A stretch of 53,469 nt of DNA from Gp13-AA77 sp035516075 (GTDB lineage: Bacteria > Acidobacteriota > Terriglobia > UBA7540), in the NCBI GenBank assembly GCA_035516075.1, contig DATJAQ010000014.1:1-53469 (forward strand), in the 5' to 3' direction. The translations under genes and the position numbers were made by a program. The stretch's first letter is position 1. Every line of letters starts with the position of its first letter. Shown in pieces: positions 1-10,881 of the stretch. The notes beneath the pieces were generated by a model that saw only the letters and a list, made by a program, of their open reading frames with translations, was not told where the DNA came from and did no database searches.

Positions 1-405
1 GCGCTGGTCGCCGGGGGCGTGCACGCGCGGGCGCTGGTGCTGTGGGCTGCGCCTGCGCGTCTCCCGCACCTCAGGGTTCTCGCCGAAGCCTTCTCGCGGC
101 CGCTGCCCGGCACCGAGGAATTCCGCGAATACTCCGGACACCGCGTCTCGATGCGATTCCTCGACGCGGCCGACCGGCTCGACCCCCTGAGGGGCGTCGC
201 CTCATTCACCGGCCCCACCTTGATCGTGCATCCCGAGCGCGACGAGTATCTGCCGCTCAGCCACCCGGAGGATTATTTCCGCTCCTCGGCCGCGAACGTC
301 AAGGATCAGGTAATCATCCCGGGGGCCGATCATACCTTCACGTCGGTGGCTTGGGAGCAGGAAGTCATCAGACGCACGGTGGAGTGGTTTCGAACACACG
401 TCTGA
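1..405 (+). CDS. Alpha/beta hydrolase, C-terminal part (cut by window start)
   Basis: The frame is open from base 1, so this is the C-terminal part (about 134 codons) of a serine hydrolase whose start and nucleophile lie outside the window. The visible start, with Gly-Gly and a following Leu-Val-Leu-Trp-Ala-Ala strand, fits the region just after the nucleophile elbow. The strand LIVHPERDEYLP would hold the catalytic Asp and GADHTF the catalytic His. This spacing is typical of small soluble esterase/lipase-like alpha/beta hydrolases. Substrate cannot be told. It converges on the M49 peptidase gene with only about 39 bases between stops; a short hairpin (GAAGCC/GGCTTC) overlaps the end of that gene. 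Confidence 0.8.
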   Translation, partial: ALVAGGVHARALVLWAAPARLPHLRVLAEAFSRPLPGTEEFREYSGHRVSMRFLDAADRLDPLRGVASFTGPTLIVHPERDEYLPLSHPEDYFRSSAANVKDQVIIPGADHTFTSVAWEQEVIRRTVEWFRTHV

Positions 406-444
406 TGGCTGCGCGCCGCTGCGTCACGAAGCCAGGCCCCGGCT

Positions 445-2529
445 TCACTCCCCCGCAATCTCCGTGTAGCGCAACTGCTGCTTCACGGCGTCGCGCGGAT
501 AGCCGATGGTGACGGTGTCCGGCGTGCCGTTTGCGCCCTTGTGCAGTTCCAAGTCGGGGTTGATGCCTACCCAATACGTCGGAAGATCGAGCGTTTTGTA
601 GCGCGCGATCACTTGGTCGCGCCAGGCGGTGTTGAAGTGGATGCCGTATTGCGTGATCAGGGCCTTGGCGGCTTCGTAGTCGCCCTCCGCTTTGATGCGC
701 ATCAACTCCGCCAGCAGCATGCCCACGCCCTCACGCATCTTCTGATAATTTGTGATCACCAGGTAGGTCTTGCCGTCGCGCTCGACGGGCTGGATGGCCC
801 CGGTCTTATCGCGAATAAAGTTGACGATGAGCTGGGTTCCGCGGCGATGGTCTTCTTCGATGGTATCGCCCGTCGGAACTTCGCGCAGTTGGACCAGCGC
901 CGCACGCGCTTCGCCATCGTAGGCTGCCCGGGCCACGTCGTAATTCGGCATCACGCCCATTTGGATCAACTTCGGGTCAAAGAAATTCCACATCGCCATC
1001 AGGTCCGCGCGAGTCTCCTCAAGCGTGGAGTAGTACTCTTTCAGGTAGTACGCCGGATCGTGGGTGAGCTTGGGCGAGAGCATGCCCGAGCCGTGGCCGA
1101 TCACCTCGTGCATGGCCGTGAAAAGGTTTTCCGCCAGATCGCCGTACTGGCGGGCACGCTCGATCTCCGGTCGAGAATCCGCGAACTCCTCCGCCACCTT
1201 CTGTCCGGTGGCGCCGTTGAGGGCGCGGATCGATCCGGTGAAGATGAAGCTCTTCGAGCCGTACTTCTGGTGGATCTCCTGTTCGTTCGGCAGATTGTCG
1301 CCGATCGTCGTAATGCCGAAGTCGCCGGTCTCAATCAGCGCCTCGTCGGCGTTCACGAGCGGCGGGTTGGGATGCGGATTCTTGTACTTCGCGTCCCAGG
1401 GCGCCCGCTGCTCAAAGTACGCGGCCTCGGCGGCGAAGCCCGTCATAACGTGGTTGAGCTTCTCGTCCACCACCGTCACAAAGCCCTGGATGGAGCCCTT
1501 CTGGCCGCGCGCGTCCTTGTACACCTCCACGAAGCCGTTCGAAAAATCCGGGTTCGTCTTGTCCTGTACCCAGTCGATGCCGCACTGCAGCCAATCGGCG
1601 CGATCGCCGGTCTGGTAGTAGCGAATGAGATCGTCGATTACTTTTTTCTGCGGGTCGGGCGCGTAGGGCAGCGCCTGGCGCAGGTCTTCGACGGCCAGCC
1701 CGAGTTCGTGGGCGTAGAGACCCGGGGGAATGGTCCCGTCGGGCGTTCCCGCCCGGTATACTTCCTCCACCAGTTTCCCGCCCTTCTCCACCAGCCGCGA
1801 GTTCAGCGCGTAGTGCTCGGTAAAACCCACCAGGTCTTTGAGGCTGACGCCGCCGTAAAAATTGTTCGAGCTTGCCAGCAGCGAGTCTTGGCCGTTGGCG
1901 GGGTTCTTGTCGGTCAGCATGGGCTGATAGTCCGGATCGAAGATGGGTTTGGCGAGGGACTCGAGCTCCGCATCGAGCACGCCGGGTGAGTTTGATCCCT
2001 GGCCGAAGTCTGCGCCGTTCTTCAGCGCCTGGCCGGCCGCGGCCTTGAGCTCGGCCGGCGTGAAGTCCGGCACGAATTTGCGCGAGGTGAAGGAATTGTG
2101 ATTGCCCGCGTTGCCCCAGAAGAGCAGGGTGTAGTCCGTGATCTTTTTGAGCGCGGCCGCGTCCACGCCGTCCGGGTGCGTCAGAATGGCTTCGAGCAGG
2201 TGCTTCTCGCGCAACCCGTCAGCCGAGTTCTGGTCGTAAGCAATCGGATTCACCGCGATGGCCGCTTGCGACAACCAGTAGGCGTCGAGCTTTTGCTCCG
2301 GCGAGAGGTCGTTGAAGCTGTCGGCGCGGAGTTGAACGAACCCCGTGTCACGCACGCGGGTCACGAGGCTCGGCGGGCCGCTTTCGTCCGGGGTCTGCGG
2401 CTGAGCAGCCGCGGGACTCTGCAGAGATAGCGCGGGAACAAGCGAAGTCAGCGTCAGGAGAACGAGCAACAGGAATCGAGATCGCAAGGCGGGGCTCCCG
2501 TGGCGAAGGGTTGGAATTCGTAGGGTCAT
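445..2529 (-). CDS. Exported peptidase, family M49 (dipeptidyl-peptidase III-like)
   Basis: Zinc metallopeptidase of about 694 residues. HEVIGH at about residues 474-479 is the six-residue HExxGH zinc motif that marks M49, and EETRAD at about 504-509 supplies the third ligand, matching the EExRA(E/D) motif of dipeptidyl-peptidase III. Family members remove dipeptides from peptide N-termini. I chose the ATG at 2529 because it is followed at once by basic residues and a long hydrophobic stretch (FLLLVLLTLTSLVPAL) ending in an AAAQ-like cleavage region; a TTG at 2580 would add 17 residues before it. The signal peptide puts this enzyme in the periplasm, whereas classical DPP III is cytosolic. A role in peptide scavenging next to other secreted hydrolases is inferred. 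Confidence 0.85.
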   Translation of the reverse strand: MTLRIPTLRHGSPALRSRFLLLVLLTLTSLVPALSLQSPAAAQPQTPDESGPPSLVTRVRDTGFVQLRADSFNDLSPEQKLDAYWLSQAAIAVNPIAYDQNSADGLREKHLLEAILTHPDGVDAAALKKITDYTLLFWGNAGNHNSFTSRKFVPDFTPAELKAAAGQALKNGADFGQGSNSPGVLDAELESLAKPIFDPDYQPMLTDKNPANGQDSLLASSNNFYGGVSLKDLVGFTEHYALNSRLVEKGGKLVEEVYRAGTPDGTIPPGLYAHELGLAVEDLRQALPYAPDPQKKVIDDLIRYYQTGDRADWLQCGIDWVQDKTNPDFSNGFVEVYKDARGQKGSIQGFVTVVDEKLNHVMTGFAAEAAYFEQRAPWDAKYKNPHPNPPLVNADEALIETGDFGITTIGDNLPNEQEIHQKYGSKSFIFTGSIRALNGATGQKVAEEFADSRPEIERARQYGDLAENLFTAMHEVIGHGSGMLSPKLTHDPAYYLKEYYSTLEETRADLMAMWNFFDPKLIQMGVMPNYDVARAAYDGEARAALVQLREVPTGDTIEEDHRRGTQLIVNFIRDKTGAIQPVERDGKTYLVITNYQKMREGVGMLLAELMRIKAEGDYEAAKALITQYGIHFNTAWRDQVIARYKTLDLPTYWVGINPDLELHKGANGTPDTVTIGYPRDAVKQQLRYTEIAGE

Positions 2530-2583
2530 CTCGAGACCGGACTTCTGGAGCGCAAGAACGTTTCCTTTGGGCGCCGCCAAGCG

Positions 2584-2832
2584 TTAGGCATCGGCACGGC
2601 GGCTCACGTCAAGCACGGTTACTCGCGCCGCGCGAGTGTCAACCTCGTAGATCACGCGGTAGCTTCCCGCGCGCACGCGCCAGCCTTCCTGGCCTGCGAT
2701 CTGCGCAGCTTCCGGCGGCAGAGGGTCGGCAGCCAGGCGGCGGATGCGGTCGCGCACCTCAGCGAAGGCTTCGGCGGGAAGGGCGGCGAACTGGCGGGCC
2801 GCGCCGCGTAGAATCAAAAGGCTGTAGCTCAC
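2584..2832 (-). CDS. RelE/ParE-family toxin
   Basis: An 82-residue basic protein with the compact RelE/ParE layout: a first strand (YSLLILRGAARQFAALP), two helices, then the strand pair EGWRVRAGSYRVIYEVD with conserved Arg and Tyr, ending in VLDVSRRADA. Members are either mRNA interferases or gyrase poisons; the sequence alone does not settle which. The start overlaps the stop of the upstream antitoxin by four bases (ATGA), so the two are translationally coupled. The stop lies a few bases upstream of the M49 gene, which could be reached by read-through. Confidence 0.85.
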   Translation of the reverse strand: MSYSLLILRGAARQFAALPAEAFAEVRDRIRRLAADPLPPEAAQIAGQEGWRVRAGSYRVIYEVDTRAARVTVLDVSRRADA

Positions 2833-3032
2833 GAACGTTCGCGCTCGATCTCGTCCACCACCTGCTCGAAAGGCAGGGTGGCGTCACCGGAGGCCTTCGC
2901 CTCCTCGTAAGCGCGGGCCGACTGCTCGGCCTCGAGATCAGCCATAAGATCGCTGCAATCGACAAAGTCCAGGTGCACGCCCGCCGGCTTGCCGTTCTTA
3001 TCGAATACCACGCGCTCCCGAATCTTGGCCAT
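2829..3032 (-). CDS. Antitoxin of the RelE/ParE-type pair
   Basis: A 67-residue protein starting at the ATG at 3032 (MAKIRERVVFDKNGKPAG). Longer forms are open upstream but add only Arg-rich sequence that looks non-coding. The first half carries beta strands (RERVVFDKNGKPAGVHLDF). The second half is an acidic amphipathic helix rich in Glu, Ala and Arg, ending EQVVDEIERERS, as expected of an antitoxin tail that wraps a RelE-fold toxin. No DNA-binding motif is certain. It is identified mainly by position and by the four-base overlap with the toxin. Autoregulation is usual for such pairs, but I see no clear operator upstream. Confidence 0.7.
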   Translation of the reverse strand: MAKIRERVVFDKNGKPAGVHLDFVDCSDLMADLEAEQSARAYEEAKASGDATLPFEQVVDEIERERS

Positions 3033-3090
3033 GGCGCTTCCAATTGCCCGGCATGGAACGTTTAGCGGCTCGTCAAGCCTCGGAATGCCT

Positions 3091-3609
3091 TCAAGCGGTC
3101 GCCCGCGCTGCCGGTTCAGTCTCCGCGGCCGGAGATTCCGCATCCGCAGTCTCGACGCTGATGGTATCACCCACCCTGATCAGACCGCTCGACTGGATGG
3201 CGGCGCGCAACCCGCCGCATCCGAAAAGGTGGGGCCGCAGACTCTGCCCGGTAAGCTCCTCCAGATGGCCGCACGGCTCACAAAGCCGGATGCCGAGCAG
3301 CAGCGCCTCGCCCACGCGGAAGCGGCGATTCACCAGGGCGTTCAACCGCACTCCGCGCGTGGCAAGGTTGCGGCGGGCGTCGCGCGGCTCAAGCGTGATG
3401 CCCGTGTTGGCCGCGAGGGCTTCCAGGACTTCGGTCTCGATCAGCGTCACTTCACGATCGGAGAGGGGCTTCCAAAACGTGCCCTTCCCGGACCAATAAC
3501 GGTCGCCTTCGAGACCGCGCCCGGCTTCTGCGCGAACCTCGGTGACCGACGCGAGCGGAGCCCGCGCTTCCGTGCCGATGTACACACCCATCACCCAACC
3601 TTCGGCCAT
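3091..3609 (-). CDS. MOSC-domain protein
   Basis: A 172-residue stand-alone MOSC domain. Landmarks are the first strand with VYIGTEARAPLASV, the Gly-Asp-Arg-Tyr turn (GRGLEGDRYW), the segment RRNLATRGVRLNALVNRRFRVGEALL, and Cys110 in LCEPC, the position thought to carry sulfur in MOSC proteins. The family includes the sulfur-carrier C-terminus of molybdenum cofactor sulfurase and YiiM/YuaD-like proteins, which detoxify N-hydroxylated bases or bind molybdenum cofactor. The Ala/Glu-rich C-terminal tail after about residue 155 is probably disordered. The start is supported by an AGGAGG ribosome-binding site a few bases upstream. Exact substrate is unknown. Confidence 0.85.
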   Translation of the reverse strand: MAEGWVMGVYIGTEARAPLASVTEVRAEAGRGLEGDRYWSGKGTFWKPLSDREVTLIETEVLEALAANTGITLEPRDARRNLATRGVRLNALVNRRFRVGEALLLGIRLCEPCGHLEELTGQSLRPHLFGCGGLRAAIQSSGLIRVGDTISVETADAESPAAETEPAARATA

Positions 3610-3692
3610 CGCCCCTCCTAACCTCTCTGAGGCTAGCGCAGCGCCACGCGGAGGTCAACGTGCGCCGATCGGCGGCAACCGGCGGAGCCCGG

Positions 3693-4301
3693 CTACACCG
3701 CCCGCGCGTCAGCCTGCGCTGGGGGCGCCGCGGCCACGGCTTGCTGCGCGAGCCCGCACTGCGGGCAAAAGCGGTCACTGGTGCGAATCTCGCGCCGACA
3801 CTGCGGGCAGTTCGGCCGCAGATTGAACTGGCAGCTCGGGCAGAAGTTGAATTGCGCGTTCACCGCGCGGCCGCACTGCGGGCAGTTAAAGGGCAGCGGT
3901 TCGCGCACCACGAAGTAGATGATGGCGCCGATCAGGTAGGGCACCAGGAGAGAGACAAGAACCCACAGGACCGGGCTCATGCCGCGGCGCTTCGCATCCG
4001 CGCCGATGTAGCCAAACAACATGACGAACGCGCTCCCCGCAATCGCCAGCGCCGTCACGATGCCGAACACGGCGAGCAGTTTCAGCGCCAGAGGCTCTCC
4101 CTCGATCCCGAACAGCGGGAGGGTCGGCATGAAGCCGCTCAGGTAAATCACGGTGGCGAGCGCCACCACGTACAGCGCGAACAGCAGCCACACCAGCCAG
4201 TGGGGAATCACCCTCAGCTCGGTGCCGAGCGTCGTACGCTCGCTTCCGCGCTGCCGCCAGTTGTTCTTGATTCTTCCCATAAAATCGTCTTGGCCCGCCA
4301 T
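3693..4301 (-). CDS. Zinc-ribbon membrane protein
   Basis: A 202-residue protein with about three hydrophobic segments: LVWLLFALYVVALATVIYL, LLAVFGIVTALAIAGSAFVMLFGYI and PVLWVLVSLLVPYLIGAIIYFVV. These are followed by a cytoplasmic-type tail with two rubredoxin-like zinc ribbons: CPQC paired with FCPSC, then CPQC paired with FCPQC. The last 15 residues are Ala/Pro-rich. An in-frame ATG at 4280 is an alternative start. It lies 80 bases downstream of the anti-sigma gene on the same strand and could share its transcript. Function is unknown; such double-ribbon tails often act in protein or nucleic-acid contacts at the membrane. Confidence 0.75.
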   Translation of the reverse strand: MAGQDDFMGRIKNNWRQRGSERTTLGTELRVIPHWLVWLLFALYVVALATVIYLSGFMPTLPLFGIEGEPLALKLLAVFGIVTALAIAGSAFVMLFGYIGADAKRRGMSPVLWVLVSLLVPYLIGAIIYFVVREPLPFNCPQCGRAVNAQFNFCPSCQFNLRPNCPQCRREIRTSDRFCPQCGLAQQAVAAAPPAQADARAV

Positions 4302-4382
4302 CTCGGTGCCCTCACTTCCTGTGAATCGCTACTGCGATCCCTGCTTGCCCGCCGCTCAGCGAATGCTCGAACGTGGTCATCT

Positions 4383-4880
4383 TTACCGCACGCCGCCCAA
4401 TTGCTCGTGCTCTGCACGCGAGCGTGCCCACACGATCACGAGTGCCGCGGCCGACGCCGGCACGAACCACCAGGCGGCGAACCCCAACTCCCAGACGATT
4501 CGCGGCAGGCCGAACGCGCTGCCGAGCCACGCGCACAACTTCCACACCAGAGGCGCGCTCGCCACACCCAACAACCAGGACAGGGCGCAGCCCGCAATCA
4601 AGGCAGCATTCCGCGCGCGCTGCTGTTTGAGCTCCGCGGCGCGTTCGCGCACCCGAAATCTGGCCGACGCCGCCAGCGCCGGCGGCAGCGCCACCGAAAC
4701 CGATTTGAACGCCCGCAGCGCCGCGTCCGCGGACTGCGCCCAAGCGGCGCAGGTCTCGCAGGCCGCAAGATGGTCCTGCAGCCATCGGCGCTCCTCGGTC
4801 GCAAGGCCCTCCACGCGTTCCACGTCAACCAGCCGGCGCGCCCGCTCGTGCAGGTCCTGAGTGCTGCCTTCCCTCTTCAT
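4383..4880 (-). CDS. Anti-sigma factor with zf-HC2 zinc finger
   Basis: A 165-residue protein with the ZAS/zf-HC2 signature HxxxCxxC at His37, Cys41, Cys44 (HLAACETC), in the N-terminal helical domain that clamps ECF sigma factors. Two hydrophobic stretches follow (AALIAGCALSWLLGVASAPLVW and AAWWFVPASAAALVIVWA), so it should be an inner-membrane protein with a very small outer part. It starts inside the end of the sigma gene (four-base overlap), the normal layout for a sigma/anti-sigma pair. The signal that releases sigma is unknown. HxxxCxxC anti-sigma factors are sometimes redox-responsive, which is only a possibility here. Confidence 0.85.
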   Translation of the reverse strand: MKREGSTQDLHERARRLVDVERVEGLATEERRWLQDHLAACETCAAWAQSADAALRAFKSVSVALPPALAASARFRVRERAAELKQQRARNAALIAGCALSWLLGVASAPLVWKLCAWLGSAFGLPRIVWELGFAAWWFVPASAAALVIVWARSRAEHEQLGGVR

Positions 4881-5476
4881 GGCCTCGTTTCCTCCAGCAA
4901 CTCGCGGGCTGCGCTCAATCCACGGTAGAGCCGCGATTTCACCGTGGAGAGCGGCGCTCGAACCACGCCTGCGATCTCCTCGAGCGAAAGCTCTTCCTGA
5001 AAGCGCAGGAGCAAGACCTCGCGGTAGACGGCCGGCAGGCGCTCCAGCACGCTGTCGAGCGCCGCCGCCTGTTCGCGGCTCGCAAATAACTCGAGCGGCG
5101 ACCCACTCTCGGGCGCCGGCGGCTCCCAGGAGCCTCCGCCTTCCGCGGGGTCGAGCAGCTCATCCAAGCTGTCCGGATGCTTGCGGCGGCTCGCGTCTAT
5201 CACAAGATGGCGCGCGATCGAAAACAGCCAGGCCTCGAAGCGCGACACGCCGTCGTACTGATGACCGCGCGCCAGCACACGCAGCCAGGTCTCCTGGAAC
5301 AAGTCACGGGCGGCATCCGCGCTTCCGGTAAGGTAGAGCAGGTAACGGTAGAGGCGGTATTCGAACTGCGCGATCAGGGCTTCGAGCAGGTCCGGATCGC
5401 GCCGGCGCAAGCCGCGCGCCAGCGTCCTGGTTTCAGGTTCCATCGCGAGTGCGTAAAGTCGAATCGCGCTGTCCAT
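4877..5476 (-). CDS. ECF-type RNA polymerase sigma factor
   Basis: About 199 residues if started at the ATG at 5476; a GTG at 5503 and an ATG at 5443 are alternatives, and none has a strong ribosome-binding site. Region 2 is clear (LIAQFEYRLYRYLLYLTGSADAARDLFQETWLRV, then FEAWLFSIARHLVIDASRR), the usual -10 recognition and core-binding part. Region 4 has PAVYREVLLLRFQEELSLEEIAGVV followed by STVKSRLYRGLSAARELL, a helix-turn-helix for the -35 element. The Gly/Pro/Glu-rich linker between them is long. It is coupled by overlap with a zinc-finger membrane anti-sigma factor, so it probably controls an envelope or stress regulon and its own operon. Confidence 0.9.
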   Translation of the reverse strand: MDSAIRLYALAMEPETRTLARGLRRRDPDLLEALIAQFEYRLYRYLLYLTGSADAARDLFQETWLRVLARGHQYDGVSRFEAWLFSIARHLVIDASRRKHPDSLDELLDPAEGGGSWEPPAPESGSPLELFASREQAAALDSVLERLPAVYREVLLLRFQEELSLEEIAGVVRAPLSTVKSRLYRGLSAARELLEETRP

Positions 5477-5759
5477 TCTACTTGGAGTTACGCGGGACCC
5501 CACGAGAAAGACTCAAGCTCGAGAAACGGAACGGCAATAGCAGTCCAAGATGTGCATGATTTACGGCTGATTGTGGCCTGAAACCGGATGAAGACGCTGT
5601 TACTCGAAAGCGGATGTCCGAAGATCACACGCTCTTGCCAACGATTCCAGTCTCCCGAGCCGCCGCGCCAGCCCTACGAGGGTTCCGGTTGACACCAGGC
5701 TTGAATTCGATCGAGTCCAAAAGGCGTAAGATGAGACCTCAACCCTTTGGGGTCGTCGC

Positions 5760-6509
5760 TTGGATGGGTTCAGGGTGCCCGTAAAACCTTCGCACAACGC
5801 GAAACCGAATTATGGAATTGACGCCCCGCGCCTGGGGCTGGTGATCGTTTTCGTCGTTGGGGCAGGCCTGGCGTTTGGCCTGGTGTTTCGCAGGTCGCCA
5901 AGCGCAGCCGCCAGCGCCGCGGCCAGTGTCATTCTCTCACTGGTTCCGACGGGCATCATCGTGATCCTGTTGATGGTGTCCTACGTCAAGGTTGAAAAAT
6001 TCCGCCACCGCGACCGCATTCTCAACCTGGTGCCGTGGCGGGGCGACGAGCAGGTGTTGGACGTCGGAACCGGCCGCGGCCTGCTGATGATCGGCGCTGC
6101 CAAACGCCTGACGACGGGCAAAAGCACCGGCATTGACATCTGGCGCGAACAGGATTTGTCTCATAACATCCTCGAAATGGCGATACGCAATGCGGAAATC
6201 GAGGGCGTCCGAAACAAGATTGAACTGCGGAATGCCGATGCGCGACAGCTACCCTTTCCCGACCAATCTCTTGACCGCGTGCTGTCAAACGTGTGCCTGC
6301 ACAACATTCCGAGCTCTGAGGGCCGGACGGCAGCCTGCCATGAAATCGCGCGCGTGCTGAAGCCTGGCGGTGTGGCGCTCATCTCCGACTTCAGGCATAC
6401 GGATGAATACGCGAAGGCGTTCCGGGATCGGGGGCTGGAAACCACCTGCTCCGTCTCGATCCTTCTGGCTCCAATGCTCCTGCGAATCGTCAAGGCGGTC
6501 AAACAATGA
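5760..6509 (+). CDS. Membrane-anchored class I SAM-dependent methyltransferase
   Basis: Up to 249 residues, with a TTG start at 5760 (GGGG a few bases upstream) or a GTG at 5775. Two hydrophobic segments (LGLVIVFVVGAGLAFGLVF and VILSLVPTGIIVILLMVSYV) anchor it to the membrane. A Rossmann-like methyltransferase follows: motif I VLDVGTGRGLLMIGAAK, then GIDIW, then NADARQLPFPDQSLDRVLS, then ARVLKPGGVALISDF. This order is that of UbiE/Coq5-like and Methyltransf_11 enzymes. The end is short and hydrophobic (ILLAPMLLRIVKAVKQ). The acceptor is unknown; a lipid or lipophilic quinone-like substrate would fit membrane attachment. It stands alone between the sigma operon and the kinase gene. Confidence 0.8.
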   Translation: MDGFRVPVKPSHNAKPNYGIDAPRLGLVIVFVVGAGLAFGLVFRRSPSAAASAAASVILSLVPTGIIVILLMVSYVKVEKFRHRDRILNLVPWRGDEQVLDVGTGRGLLMIGAAKRLTTGKSTGIDIWREQDLSHNILEMAIRNAEIEGVRNKIELRNADARQLPFPDQSLDRVLSNVCLHNIPSSEGRTAACHEIARVLKPGGVALISDFRHTDEYAKAFRDRGLETTCSVSILLAPMLLRIVKAVKQ

Positions 6510-6716
6510 TGCCGTGTCCGCCGCTGCGCCCCGTAGCCGAGGTTCAGAAATCCCGAGTTGACAACAACGATACGGTAGCTCTAAAGTCATCTATACTATG
6601 CTGTTGCTTCCTGACTCCGGCGCAGATTACGCTGTCGCACCATCGCACCCGCCTAGGCCGCCGGCGCCGCACCGGACTCGGCGAACGAGGTGCCGAACGG
6701 CAGGTGCTCCAGGCCC

Positions 6717-9569
<2,853 letters not shown>

Positions 9570-9635
9570 AGGCCGCGAACGTGAGAAGGTAACAGAGCCG
9601 GGGTTCGAGAACTTCTCCGGCACTGCGAGCCCCTT

Positions 9636-10811
9636 ATGAATCGGCCTCGCTCAACGCGCGCTTTGGCTGGGGTCACGTTCGCAGCCGTCCTGCTGGCGGC
9701 GCTCGTGAGCGGGTTCGCCGGGCGCGGCTGGGTGGGCACCGCTTACGCAGCCCACCCGCCCGGGCGTTCCCAGGCCCAAGCCGCTGCTCCGGCCGTTGTC
9801 ATCAAGCCCGGCGATCCTCACTTTCACTTCGTAGGTCACTGGGATCGCAGGAGCCCCGGCGAAGCGATCACGGTGAATTCCGGCTCGCGAATGCTGTGCG
9901 CTTTCACCGGCACCTCGATCACCGGTCTCTTCGGCACCGCCGGCATCGCCTCGCCCGCGCAAATCTGGGTGCGAATCGACGGCGGCGAGCCGGCGCGTTA
10001 CACCGCAAACTCGGAAACCATCGACTTCGCGCCGCACGGGCTCGCGCCCGGGCGGCACACCCTCGAACTCGACGTCAAGGACGTGGACGAGCGCGTGAAT
10101 CGCTGGATTCCCCCGCTCCAGGCCGCGCTGATCTTCAAGGGGCTCGAGCTCCCGTCGGGCGGGCGGCTCGAGAAGTCTCCCCTGCCCGGCAAGCTGCGCA
10201 TGGAGTTCTACGGCGACTCCATCACCCAGGGCGTGCGCATCGACAGCATGGCCATCGGACCCGAGGGATCGGACGGCACCAAGGATTACGCCTTCCTGGT
10301 GGCCCTCGTTTTCGGCGCGCTTCACAACCAGGTGGGCTTCGGCCGCCAAGGCATCCTTCGGACCGGGAACGGCAACGTGCCGCCGGCGGCGGATTCTTTC
10401 GGCTGGAACTTTCAGGGTTCACCTGACGATCCCAGCTTCGTTCCCCGCGTGGTGGCGGTGAATCAGGGCACGAATGACGGCGGTTACAGCTCCGTGCAGT
10501 TTGAGCCGGCGTACCGCGCCTACATCGCGGAGATCCGCAATCGCTACCCGAAGGCCGCCATTTTCTGCCTGCGCACTTTCGGCGGCTTTCACGCGGACGA
10601 CATCCGGCAGGCGGTGGAGGAGATGCACGACTCCGAAATCCGCTACGTGGACACAACCGGCTGGCTCGAAAAAAGCGACTACACCGACGGCATCCATCCC
10701 AACGCCGGCGGCCAGATCAAAGCGGCCCAGCAGCTCGCGGACGTCATTCATCGGAGCACCGGCCTGAAAATAATCCGTCCGGTGGCTTCGGTCGCGCCCG
10801 CCGGGCCGTGA
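9636..10811 (+). CDS. Secreted SGNH/GDSL esterase (carbohydrate esterase 2-like)
   Basis: A 391-residue protein with a signal peptide (ALAGVTFAAVLLAALVSGF, ending near AYAA). The N-terminal half is a beta-rich domain (FTGTSITGLFGTAG, IWVRIDGGEPARYT, LAPGRHTLELDVKDVDE) like the jelly-roll domain before the catalytic domain in CE2 acetyl-xylan esterases. The catalytic SGNH part has FYGDSITQG (nucleophile Ser), VNQGTND (Asn of block III) and DGIHPNAGG (Asp-x-x-His dyad). It probably removes acetyl groups from polysaccharides outside the cell. It follows the kinase gene by 66 bases, but a shared transcript is uncertain. Confidence 0.83.
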   Translation: MNRPRSTRALAGVTFAAVLLAALVSGFAGRGWVGTAYAAHPPGRSQAQAAAPAVVIKPGDPHFHFVGHWDRRSPGEAITVNSGSRMLCAFTGTSITGLFGTAGIASPAQIWVRIDGGEPARYTANSETIDFAPHGLAPGRHTLELDVKDVDERVNRWIPPLQAALIFKGLELPSGGRLEKSPLPGKLRMEFYGDSITQGVRIDSMAIGPEGSDGTKDYAFLVALVFGALHNQVGFGRQGILRTGNGNVPPAADSFGWNFQGSPDDPSFVPRVVAVNQGTNDGGYSSVQFEPAYRAYIAEIRNRYPKAAIFCLRTFGGFHADDIRQAVEEMHDSEIRYVDTTGWLEKSDYTDGIHPNAGGQIKAAQQLADVIHRSTGLKIIRPVASVAPAGP

Positions 10812-10881
10812 CGCCGCGTCGAGCACGCTGGGGGTGACTGACGATTGAGCTGAGGCAAAGCGAGACGGAGGAAGAATACGG

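Noticed and set aside
541..1989. Long plus-strand open frame opposite the M49 peptidase
   Set aside because: It mirrors the real gene; Arg/Val/His-rich translation with no family motifs, caused by high GC at third positions.
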